Assembly (NCBI GenBank): GCA_023422955.1
Contig: JAFAGG010000049.1
Span: 1-46,950 of the forward strand
Length of the DNA stretch: 46,950 nucleotides
Origin: Pseudomonadota bacterium
Lineage (GTDB): Bacteria > Pseudomonadota > Gammaproteobacteria > Burkholderiales > Burkholderiaceae_D
Reading direction: 5' to 3'
This document shows, piece by piece, positions 1 through 7,348 of this stretch. The position numbers were made by a program, and so were the translations under genes. The notes under the pieces are model-generated. The model did no database searches. It worked only from the letters and a program-made list of their open reading frames with translations, and was not told the origin of the DNA. Each line of letters begins with the position of its first letter. Within the stretch, counting starts at the first letter, position 1.

Positions 1-33
1 TTCCCATATTTATTTCCTTACTTCTTTGCTCGC

Positions 34-69
34 GCGCGATCACATTTCAAAATGTGATCGCGCCTTTTC
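34..69 (+). terminator. Intrinsic terminator of the gene upstream of the window
   Basis: A perfect 13-bp inverted repeat (34-46 with 51-63, loop TCAA) is followed by a short CTTTTCC run. It most likely ends a plus-strand transcript coming from outside the window. Its right arm overlaps the place where a -35 element for ppa would lie. The T-run is weak, so termination efficiency is uncertain. Confidence 0.55.
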
Positions 70-75
70 CTACGC

Positions 76-81
76 TATAAT
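76..81 (+). promoter_or_regulatory. Putative -10 box of ppa promoter
   Basis: A perfect TATAAT sits 37 bases upstream of the ppa ATG. At 17 bp spacing the -35 position falls on TGTGAT inside the terminator hairpin, a poor match to TTGACA, so only the -10 element is well supported. Confidence 0.5.
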
Positions 82-117
82 CGCGCATTTATTCCTTCCA
101 GAGAGACGAGTCACAGC

Positions 118-660
118 ATGAGTTTGAACAGCGTACCCGCCGGTCGTGATCTGCCTAACGATTTCAATGTGATCATCGAAATTCCGATGAATGCGGATCC
201 CATCAAGTATGAAGTGGACAAGGAAACAGGCGCGATCTTCGTCGATCGCTTCATGGGCACGTCCATGCATTATCCTTGCAATTACGGCTATATACCGCAA
301 ACGCTGGCCAAGGATGGCGATCCGGTCGATGTGCTGGTGATTACTCCGTTTCCGCTGATTCCAGGCGTGGTCGTGCGCTGCCGTGCCATCGGCGTGCTGA
401 AAATGACGGACGATGGCGGCGAGGATTCCAAGATTCTGGCGGTGCCCGCCGACAAGATCCTGCCGATCTACAAGCACTGGCAAAAGCCGGAAGACATGAA
501 TGAACTGCGCATCAAGCAGATCCAGCATTTCTTCGAGCACTACAAGGATCTGGAAGCAGGCAAGTGGGTCAAGATCGACGGCTGGTATGGTCCTGAGGAG
601 GCCAAGTCTGAAATCATGTCCGGCGTGGAGAGCTACAAGAGCAATCCCGAGCAGGCTTGA
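118..660 (+). CDS. ppa: Inorganic pyrophosphatase (family I)
   Basis: Soluble cytoplasmic enzyme that hydrolyses pyrophosphate to two phosphates, pulling biosynthetic reactions forward. The 180 residues match the usual size of bacterial family I enzymes. The N-terminal half carries the expected core: FNVIIEIPMNADPIKYEVDK, then DRFMGTSMHYPCNYGYIPQT and the metal-binding signature DGDPVDVLVI, with further conserved residues in the C-terminal IDGWYGPEEAK. The start codon follows a GAGAGACGAG purine stretch that serves as ribosome-binding site. The gene stands alone: a TATAAT lies upstream and a strong terminator follows the stop. No anomaly seen. Confidence 0.97.
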   Translation: MSLNSVPAGRDLPNDFNVIIEIPMNADPIKYEVDKETGAIFVDRFMGTSMHYPCNYGYIPQTLAKDGDPVDVLVITPFPLIPGVVVRCRAIGVLKMTDDGGEDSKILAVPADKILPIYKHWQKPEDMNELRIKQIQHFFEHYKDLEAGKWVKIDGWYGPEEAKSEIMSGVESYKSNPEQA

Positions 661-692
661 GGGCTGAAGCTTGAGAACTGAAGCAAGCATCT

Positions 693-729
693 AAAACGAA
701 ACGGCGCTCAAGCGCCGTTTCGTTTTTTT
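693..729 (+). terminator. Rho-independent terminator of ppa
   Basis: A perfect 15-bp stem (693-707 with 712-726), loop TCAA, runs into seven T residues. It lies 33 bases after the ppa stop and before the converging kinase gene. The left arm has an A-run, so it may also work for the minus-strand gene ending at 768. Confidence 0.92.
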
Positions 730-767
730 GACTCTGATTCTGATTCGGCCCGAAGAGCGGCGACGGC

Positions 768-1799
768 TCAGAAATACAAGAGCACGCCGGCAGCCAGCAG
801 GGCGGCGCTTATTCCTATGCTTAATACGCCTGGCACGCGGCGCTGCGACAGCGCACGAAGCGGATTGATGCCGGAATAATCCAGGTCGCTCAGACGGCGC
901 TGGCGGCGCTGGCGAATCAGGTAATGCCGCAAATCCTGCACCATTTCATCGGCATGCTGGTAACGCGAAGCGGGGCGCTTGGACATTGCTTTCATCGCAA
1001 TCCGGGACAATTCCACGGGTATGGCAGGATTGATGCGGTGCGGCGGCACGGGGGATTTGGTGCGCAGCATTTCCAGCAGTTCCACCCAGTTATCGGTTTG
1101 ATGGGGCTTTTGTCCGCACAGCATTTCATACATCACGACACCCAGCGAGTAAATATCGGTGCGCGCGTCTATGGGTTGTCCCAGCGCCTGTTCCGGCGAC
1201 ATGTAGTGCGGCGTGCCCAGCAGGTTATTGCCCGATAGCGTGTAGGTCTGGTCATTGGTCCACCACGAGCTGGAGATGCGGTCGGGTGATCGGGCAATGC
1301 CGAAGTCGACCAGGACGGGCCGCTGCTTGTCATTGACAAAGATGTTGCCGGGCTTGATGTCGCGATGAATGACGCTGTGCTGGTGAGCATGATGGAGGGC
1401 ATCGGCTACGCGCCATATGATGGCGGCAACGTCCTCGAACTTGAAAAAATTTTCGTCCTCCAGCCATTTGCCGAGGGTTTTTCCCTCCAGGTATTCCATG
1501 GCGATCCAGGCCGTTCCATTCTCGGTCGAAGCGTCATAAATGGTGACGATGCCGGGATGTGAAATTCTGCCGGCGGCACGTGCTTCATTGATGAATTCTT
1601 CGGCATGCTGCTTGCGCTCGATAGGATGCAAGCCCGGATTGAAAGTCTTGACGGCGACCTTGCGGTCTATTACCGGATCGTGGGCGAGGTAGACGGCGCC
1701 TACGATGCCGCGCCCCAGTTCGCGCAAGATATGGAAACGGCCTATGCGATTGATGGCGGGAGCGTCCACCTCAGACATCAGGGAAGAACTTGCTTGCAT
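768..1799 (-). CDS. Tail-anchored Ser/Thr protein kinase
   Basis: Eukaryotic-type (Hanks-type) kinase. Numbered from the chosen start, the glycine loop GRGIVG, catalytic Lys51 in VAVKTF, HRDIKPGNIF with Asp147, DFGIA with Asp165 and the P+1 segment GTPHYMSPEQ are all intact, so an active enzyme is expected. The C-terminus ends with a basic segment and then one hydrophobic helix (VLSIGISAALLAAGVLLYF) that finishes at the stop, so the kinase would be tail-anchored with no periplasmic sensor domain. The frame stays open upstream to an ATG at 1901, but the extra residues look non-coding; I prefer the ATG at 1799, with AGG about 9 bases upstream. ATGs at 1805 and 1778 are alternatives. No phosphatase or FHA gene is adjacent, so targets are unknown. 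Confidence 0.88.
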   Translation of the reverse strand: MQASSSLMSEVDAPAINRIGRFHILRELGRGIVGAVYLAHDPVIDRKVAVKTFNPGLHPIERKQHAEEFINEARAAGRISHPGIVTIYDASTENGTAWIAMEYLEGKTLGKWLEDENFFKFEDVAAIIWRVADALHHAHQHSVIHRDIKPGNIFVNDKQRPVLVDFGIARSPDRISSSWWTNDQTYTLSGNNLLGTPHYMSPEQALGQPIDARTDIYSLGVVMYEMLCGQKPHQTDNWVELLEMLRTKSPVPPHRINPAIPVELSRIAMKAMSKRPASRYQHADEMVQDLRHYLIRQRRQRRLSDLDYSGINPLRALSQRRVPGVLSIGISAALLAAGVLLYF

Positions 1800-2017
1800 G
1801 GGCATGGGCCTGTAGAAACATGGAACAGAAATCGCATTTTGCTGTGCAGAAACTAGCATAGCCGATGGCCACGCAAAAGCGGTCTTAGCATGCCGAAACA
1901 TTATTTAATTTGCAAGTTATGCCGGCTATTTGAGGTGATTCCGCCACATTCGTTTGCGCTCATTTCCAAGATGCTATAGGCGCCAAGGATGCCGGAGTTG
2001 CCAAGTCGCTTCAAATT

Positions 2018-3163
2018 TCAGAGCTCGCGATACGGCAGTTGCTCATTCAATTCATGCACATAATGCGCGACACCCGCGCTTTCCCGTTCCAGGAAACGCT
2101 GTACCGCTTCCGCAAATGCGGGATGCGCCAGCCAATGGGCGGACTGCGTTGTTTGCGGTTCGAAGCCGCGTGCCAGCTTGTGTTCTCCCTGGGCGCCGCC
2201 TTCAAAACAGGAAAGACGGTGCCTAATGCAGTATTCAATACCCTGGTAATAAGCCGTTTCAAAATGCAGGCAGGAATGATGTTCCACTGCGCCCCAGTAA
2301 CGACCGTAAAGCGTTTTGTCGTCGCGAAAGAACAGGGAAGCGGCAATGGGTTTTCCCGCACGCTCGGCGAGAACCAGCACCAACTGGTCGGGCATTGCGG
2401 CGGCGATGCGCAGGAAAAAATCCAGGTTCAGATAAGGCGTGGACCGGTGCTCAGCATAGGTGCGGTCGTAACAGCGCTTGAAAAAAGCCCAGTCAGCTTC
2501 GCTGGCATCGTGACCCGACAAGTGGCGAAAGCTGATGCCGGCCTCTTTTACCTTGCGGCGCTCGGCGCGGATGTTCTTGCGCTTTTTCGCTTCCAGCGTA
2601 GCGAGAAAATCGTCAAAACTTTCATAAGCCCGATTCAGCCAGTGAAACTGCACGCCTGCGCGCAACAAAAAACCGGCTTCCTGCAAGGCTTGTGCTTCAT
2701 CTTCTGGCAGAAACAGGACATGGGTGGAAGAAAAGTCCAGGTCCTGTTGCAACTGCTTGAGCGCAGCTATCAATGCCTGCCGTGCTGCGGCATCACGCGC
2801 CAGCAAGCGGCTGCCCGTGACCGGGGTAAACGGAATGGCAGACAAAAGCTTGGGATAGTATTCCAGTCCGTGGCGGTGATAGGCATCTGCCCAGGCCCAA
2901 TCGAAGACATATTCGCCGTAGGAGTGATCCTTCATGTATAGCGGCATCGCGGCATGCAGTTCCTTTCCGGCCCAGAGCGTGATGAACCGAGGCTGCCAGC
3001 CGGTATCGGCTGTAGCGCAAGCGGATGCCTGCAAGGCATGAAGAAAGGCGTGAGAGAGAAAGGGATTGCGATCCGCAAGCGCAGCGATGAGCGCATCCCA
3101 CGCTTGGGCTTCGACTTCATCCAGCGAAGCAAGCAAGCGGCATTCGTAGGTTTGATCAGACAT
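2018..3163 (-). CDS. FemAB/GNAT-like acyltransferase (DUF482 type)
   Basis: A protein of about 381 residues resembling the DUF482/PF04339 family, often labelled peptidogalycan biosynthesis or N-acetyltransferase. Supporting stretches are NPFLSHAFLHALQAS near the N-terminus, KKRKNIRAERRKVKEAGI in the middle, and PIAASLFFRDDKTLYGRYWG followed by CLHFETAYYQGIEYCI and GAQGEHKLARGF, which are typical of that family. The frame is open further upstream, but the ATG at 3163 has a good ribosome-binding site (AAAGGAAATGG) and starts the conserved region. The family has a double GNAT fold; the substrate is not established, so the function is only inferred. It is divergent from nadE. Confidence 0.85.
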   Translation of the reverse strand: MSDQTYECRLLASLDEVEAQAWDALIAALADRNPFLSHAFLHALQASACATADTGWQPRFITLWAGKELHAAMPLYMKDHSYGEYVFDWAWADAYHRHGLEYYPKLLSAIPFTPVTGSRLLARDAAARQALIAALKQLQQDLDFSSTHVLFLPEDEAQALQEAGFLLRAGVQFHWLNRAYESFDDFLATLEAKKRKNIRAERRKVKEAGISFRHLSGHDASEADWAFFKRCYDRTYAEHRSTPYLNLDFFLRIAAAMPDQLVLVLAERAGKPIAASLFFRDDKTLYGRYWGAVEHHSCLHFETAYYQGIEYCIRHRLSCFEGGAQGEHKLARGFEPQTTQSAHWLAHPAFAEAVQRFLERESAGVAHYVHELNEQLPYREL

Positions 3164-3403
3164 CCATTTCCTTTGATTGCATGGACTATCCCTGGAATAG
3201 ACAGCCCCGCAGGCATTGTACGCAAAATGATAGGCCGGGACAGGCGACTGCTTCGGCAAGGAGAGGAGGGAGAAGAGGGCGGAAGCATGAAGCCTCGCTG
3301 CGCAGGCGTGAGGAAATTCTTCGGACGAACGTGCCGCAACACAGCGTGCAAGTGACAGGCGCATGCGATAATTTGCCCCTGATTTTCAAGTTGCCTCGCC
3401 ACC

Positions 3404-5017
3404 ATGAACGTTCAAGTTGCACTCGCCCAGTTGAATTGCAGCGTTGGGGATATCGCTGCCAACCGAGTAAAAATCGCCGTTGCGGCCCGCCGTGCCGCCG
3501 CACAGGGAGCCGATGTCGTGTTGACGCCGGAGCTGGGACTGGTGGGTTATCCGCCGGAAGACCTGCTGTTGCGCGATGCTTTTTATACGGCGGCGGAAGA
3601 GGCATTAAATGCCCTGGCGGCAGAGCTCGCGGACCTGGCAAATGTGCATGTGGTGGTGGGCCATCCGCTGCGCCGCGCCGGCGTCAATTTCAATGCCGCC
3701 TCCGTGCTGGTCAACGGCAAGGTCGCGCATACCTACTGCAAGCATGAATTGCCCAATACGACGGTGTTCGATGAAAAGCGCTATTTCGCATCGAGCGAGC
3801 AGCCCTGCGTATTCGAAGTAAAGGGTCTGCGCTTTGCCATCAACATCTGCGAAGACAACTGGTTTCCCTTTACGGCTGCAAAAGCAAAAGAGGCCGGCGC
3901 GCAGATCTTGCTGAGCCTGAATGCCTCGCCGTACCACATGAGCAAGCAGGAAGCGCGTTATGAAGTCATGCGTGCCAACGTGATGTCGCAGGGCTTGAGC
4001 CTGGTGTACGCAAACATGGTGGGCGGCCAGGATGAACTGATCTTCGACGGTAACTCCTTTGTGATGGATGCATCCGGCAAGGTGACTGCCTTGCTGAAGC
4101 ATTGCGAAGAGGATTTGCGCATCGCGAGTTTCGATGGTCCGCAGCCGCAGCTTTCCCTGCTTGAAGCGCAGCCGTCACTGGAAGCGCAGGTGTACGCCGC
4201 GCTGGTGCTGGGGGTGCGCGACTATATCGGCAAGAATGGTTTTCCCGGTGCGCTGATCGGCATGTCCGGCGGCGTCGATTCGGCGCTGACGCTGGCGATT
4301 GCAGTCGATGCGCTGGGTGCCGGCAAGGTCAGGGCAGTCATGATGCCTTCGCCCTATACAGCGGACATTTCGCTGATCGATTCACGCGACATGGTAAAGC
4401 GCGTCGGGGTGCGCTACGATGAGTTGCCGATCGCGGATTGTTTCGATGCGTTTCGCAATACGCTGGCCGAGGAATTCAAGGGCTTGCCGGAAGATACGAC
4501 GGAAGAAAATATTCAGGCGCGCATACGCGGAACGCTGCTGATGGCCTTGTCCAACAAGTACGGCTCTATCGTTCTGACTACCGGCAACAAGAGTGAAATC
4601 GCAGTGGGATATTGCACCTTGTACGGCGACATGGCCGGCGGCTTTGCGGTGATCAAGGATATTGCGAAAACCCTGGTGTATCGCTTGTGCGCCTATCGCA
4701 ATAGCGTGTCGGAAGTCATACCGGAGCGCATCCTGACCCGCGCGCCTTCCGCCGAGCTGCGTCCCGATCAGACCGACCAGGATTCGCTGCCGCCGTATGA
4801 AGTGCTGGATGCGATCATGCGGATGTACATGGAAGAAAACCAGAGCGTTGCGCAGATCGTGGCAGCGGGATATCAGGAGAGCGACGTGGAGCGCGTCACG
4901 CGCCTGATCAAGATCAGCGAATACAAGCGCCGCCAGGCGCCGGTCGGCATACGCGTTACGCATCGTGCCTTCGGACGCGACTGGCGTTATCCGATTACCT
5001 CAAAATTCCGTGAATAG
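3404..5017 (+). CDS. nadE: Glutamine-dependent NAD+ synthetase
   Basis: Two-domain cytoplasmic enzyme for the last step of NAD synthesis, amidating deamido-NAD with ammonia released from glutamine. The N-terminal nitrilase-type glutaminase domain (about 1-260) shows the Glu-Lys-Cys triad: Glu43 in TPELGLVGYPPED, Lys113 in YCKHELPN and Cys149 in INICEDNW. The C-terminal synthetase domain has the PP-loop SGGVDS at 288-293 and the later TTGNKSEIAVGYCTLYGDMAGG. At 537 residues it matches the two-domain class. Only 11 bases separate its stop from the glnB start, so the two are very likely co-transcribed, a pairing I recall from other betaproteobacteria. Confidence 0.97.
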   Translation: MNVQVALAQLNCSVGDIAANRVKIAVAARRAAAQGADVVLTPELGLVGYPPEDLLLRDAFYTAAEEALNALAAELADLANVHVVVGHPLRRAGVNFNAASVLVNGKVAHTYCKHELPNTTVFDEKRYFASSEQPCVFEVKGLRFAINICEDNWFPFTAAKAKEAGAQILLSLNASPYHMSKQEARYEVMRANVMSQGLSLVYANMVGGQDELIFDGNSFVMDASGKVTALLKHCEEDLRIASFDGPQPQLSLLEAQPSLEAQVYAALVLGVRDYIGKNGFPGALIGMSGGVDSALTLAIAVDALGAGKVRAVMMPSPYTADISLIDSRDMVKRVGVRYDELPIADCFDAFRNTLAEEFKGLPEDTTEENIQARIRGTLLMALSNKYGSIVLTTGNKSEIAVGYCTLYGDMAGGFAVIKDIAKTLVYRLCAYRNSVSEVIPERILTRAPSAELRPDQTDQDSLPPYEVLDAIMRMYMEENQSVAQIVAAGYQESDVERVTRLIKISEYKRRQAPVGIRVTHRAFGRDWRYPITSKFRE

Positions 5018-5028
5018 GAGAATCGTTC

Positions 5029-5367
5029 GTGAAGCAGATTACAGCAATCATCAAACCCTTCAAGCTTGACGAAGTGCGGGAAGCGCTGGCCGAAGTGGGC
5101 GTATCCGGCCTGACCGTGACCGAGGTAAAAGGTTTCGGCCGCCAGAAAGGACACACCGAACTCTATCGCGGCGCGGAATATGTCGTGGATTTTCTGCCCA
5201 AGGTGAAAGTGGAAGCGGTAGTGCCCGATGACGCAGTGGACGATGCCATGGAAGCCATCATCAAGGCGGCGCGCACCGGCAAGATCGGCGATGGCAAGAT
5301 CTTCGTGCAGAATGTCGAGCAGGTGATCCGCATCCGCACCGGCGAGACCGGACCCGACGCGATTTGA
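5029..5367 (+). CDS. glnB: Nitrogen regulatory protein P-II
   Basis: Small trimeric signal protein (112 residues) that senses 2-oxoglutarate, ATP/ADP and glutamine status and controls glutamine synthetase adenylylation, NtrB and other targets. The T-loop YRGAEYVVDFLP carries Tyr51, the uridylylation site, and the C-loop TGKIGDGKIFV is present. The start is GTG with TAGGAG 8 bases upstream; no in-frame ATG fits. It follows nadE closely. GlnK paralogues are usually linked to amtB, which is not here, so glnB is preferred, though the two cannot be separated on sequence alone. Confidence 0.95.
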   Translation: MKQITAIIKPFKLDEVREALAEVGVSGLTVTEVKGFGRQKGHTELYRGAEYVVDFLPKVKVEAVVPDDAVDDAMEAIIKAARTGKIGDGKIFVQNVEQVIRIRTGETGPDAI

Positions 5368-5408
5368 ACGCACGTTGAACACGTGCTTTGAACGAATGCA
5401 GCCATGAA

Positions 5409-5440
5409 CAAAAGCCGCTAGTCCGGCGGCTTTTGGTTTT
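5409..5440 (+). terminator. Terminator of nadE-glnB
   Basis: Stem of about 10 bp (AAAAGCCGC at 5410-5418 with GCGGCTTTT at 5426-5434), loop of 7, followed by GGTTTT. The left-arm A-run means it may serve the converging Smr gene, which ends at 5440, as well. Confidence 0.75.
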
Positions 5441-6081
5441 CAGCTTTGCGCCTTGAGTAGCACTACCAGCGCGCCGGAACCGCCGTCGGCAGCCTTGGCC
5501 TGGCAGAAGGCCAGCACTTCTTCCTTTTGCACCAGCCAGTTGCGCACCTTGTTCTTCAGCACCGGCTCCTTGTTCACCGAACCCAAACCTTTGCCGTGAA
5601 TGATGCGCACGCAGCGCAGGCCGCGCTTGCATGCATGCCTGAGAAATTCAGCCAGCATCTCGCGCGCCTGGTCGCGCCGCAAGCCATGCAGGTCGAGCTG
5701 ATCCTGGATCACCCAGTGGCCGCGTCTCAGCTTGCGCACCACATCGGGGCCTATGCCGTTGCGCGTATAGCTCAGCGCTTCATCGGTATCGAGCAGGCTT
5801 TCAACGCTGAATTCGTCGGATAGCGATTCCTGCAGGGCCGCCTGTTCATCCGCGATGCGCTGGCGTGCCAGCGGCAGAGGGCGGGGCGGGACGTCGATAT
5901 GCCGGTCGCCCGTAGAAAGCGGCGCCACCTCGCCTATGCTCTGACGGAATAGATCGGCATCGCGGCGGGCTTGCTGTGCCAGGCGCTGGCGTTCGGCAGC
6001 TTCCTGCTGGCGCCGCTCCGCCTCTCGCTTGAGGTCACCCCGCAATGCCTTGAGATCGCTGAGTTGCTTGATCGATGCCAT
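5440..6081 (-). CDS. Smr domain protein
   Basis: 213-residue protein with a C-terminal Smr (small MutS-related) domain: LDLHGLRRDQAREMLAEFL, then VRIIHGKGLGS and VLKNKVRNWL. Smr domains are nicking nucleases or RNA-binding modules; YdaL/SmrB-type proteins have been linked to DNA handling and, in some bacteria, to cleavage of mRNA on collided ribosomes. The N-terminal part (about 1-60) is highly charged and rich in Lys, Arg, Glu and Gln (KALRGDLKREAERRQQEAAE), probably helical or coiled coil. It lies downstream of trxB on the same strand, with 76 bases and a hairpin between them. Which Smr function applies here is unknown. Confidence 0.9.
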   Translation of the reverse strand: MASIKQLSDLKALRGDLKREAERRQQEAAERQRLAQQARRDADLFRQSIGEVAPLSTGDRHIDVPPRPLPLARQRIADEQAALQESLSDEFSVESLLDTDEALSYTRNGIGPDVVRKLRRGHWVIQDQLDLHGLRRDQAREMLAEFLRHACKRGLRCVRIIHGKGLGSVNKEPVLKNKVRNWLVQKEEVLAFCQAKAADGGSGALVVLLKAQS

Positions 6082-6100
6082 GGCGAACCTTGCTTATGCA

Positions 6101-6134
6101 AACGTCCCGCAGAAACTGACAAGCGCGGGACGTT
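6101..6134 (-). terminator. Hairpin between trxB and the Smr gene
   Basis: A 10-bp perfect stem (6101-6110 with 6125-6134) and a 14-base loop lie just after the trxB stop. On the minus strand it is followed only by a short TTTGC, so it may be a weak terminator or an mRNA-stabilising hairpin. Confidence 0.4.
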
Positions 6135-6157
6135 CAGGACTTCGTAGCTTTTACTGT

Positions 6158-7114
6158 TTACTGTTTCAGGCCTTCCAGATAACGCTGCGCATCGAGCGCG
6201 GCCATGCAGCCGGTGCCGGCACTGGTAATGGCCTGGCGATAGATGTGATCCTGTACGTCGCCCGCGGCGAATACGCCGGGCACGCTGGCTGCGGTCGCCA
6301 TACCTTCCAGGCCGGACTTGGTCACGATGTAACCGTTCTGCATTTCCAGCTGGCCTTCGAAGATGGATGTATTGGGCTTGTGGCCGATTGCGATGAACAC
6401 GCCGTGCAGGGCAATGTCGCTGGTGCTGTCATCCTGCGTGGACTTGATGCGCAGGCCGGTTACGCCGCTGTCGTCGCCCAGTACTTCATCCAGTGTGTGA
6501 TTCCATTTGATTTCCACTTTGCCTTCCTTGACCTTTTCCATCAGGCGGTCGATCAGGATAGGCTCGGCACGGAACTTGTCGCGGCGATGGATCACCGTTA
6601 CCTTGTTGGCGATATTGGTCAGGTAAAGCGCTTCTTCCACGGCAGTATTGCCGCCGCCGACCACGGCCACTTCCTGGCCACGGTAGAAGAAGCCGTCGCA
6701 GGTCGCGCAGGCGGACACGCCGCGGCCCATGAAAATTTCTTCGGACGGCAGGCCGAGATACTGTGCCGAGGCGCCGGTCGCGATGATCAATGCATCGCAG
6801 GTGTACTCGCCGTTGTCGCCGATCAGGCGGATGGGCTTTTCGTTCAGCTTGGTGGTGTGGATATGGTCGAACACGATTTCAGTGTTGAAGCGCTCCGCGT
6901 GCTGCAGCATGCGCTGCATCAGTTCCGGGCCTTGCACGCCGAGCGGATCGCCGGGCCAGTTTTCCACGTCGGTGGTGGTCATCAGCTGTCCGCCCTGTTC
7001 CACGCCAGTGATCAGTACCGGGTTGAGATTGGCGCGAGCCGCATACACTGCGGCGGCGTAGCCGGCAGGGCCGGAACCGAGAATGAGAACGTGCGCGTGT
7101 TTGGGACTGGACAT
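6158..7114 (-). CDS. trxB: Thioredoxin reductase
   Basis: Cytoplasmic FAD- and NADPH-dependent flavoenzyme of 318 residues that reduces thioredoxin. It shows the FAD-binding GSGPAGYAAAVYAARA near the N-terminus, the redox-active CATC with Cys136 and Cys139 in SACATCDGFFY, the NADPH-binding GGGNTAVEEALYL, and the C-terminal FAD motif GVFAAGDVQD. Length and motif order fit the low-molecular-weight bacterial class. It is transcribed divergently from ftsK. Confidence 0.97.
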   Translation of the reverse strand: MSSPKHAHVLILGSGPAGYAAAVYAARANLNPVLITGVEQGGQLMTTTDVENWPGDPLGVQGPELMQRMLQHAERFNTEIVFDHIHTTKLNEKPIRLIGDNGEYTCDALIIATGASAQYLGLPSEEIFMGRGVSACATCDGFFYRGQEVAVVGGGNTAVEEALYLTNIANKVTVIHRRDKFRAEPILIDRLMEKVKEGKVEIKWNHTLDEVLGDDSGVTGLRIKSTQDDSTSDIALHGVFIAIGHKPNTSIFEGQLEMQNGYIVTKSGLEGMATAASVPGVFAAGDVQDHIYRQAITSAGTGCMAALDAQRYLEGLKQ

Positions 7115-7234
7115 GGTGGCAATAAAAAGTTTGAATGAGTAAAGGTTTGTATAAAAGACAAACTATGTCATATTCGTATGCCATAAAGATGGCGCTAATG
7201 CCGCGTATTTCAAGCGGAGCCGGATTTATGCGGC

Positions 7235-7265
7235 TTGGCAACAGAAAACTGGTTAAGATTATAGA
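7235..7265 (+). promoter_or_regulatory. Putative ftsK promoter
   Basis: TTGGCA (7235-7240) is followed after 17 bp by ATTATA, or after 19 bp by TATAGA (7260-7265). If it is real, transcription would start near 7270, downstream of the first possible ATG at 7268, which favours the ftsK start at 7349. Confidence 0.35.
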
Positions 7266-7348
7266 CCATGGCCGCTTCCCCCATCGGAAGCGGTCCCAAA
7301 CAGGGAGCAAGTCCGCTTCAAGGGCTTGACCGCATAGCATCACGTTTT

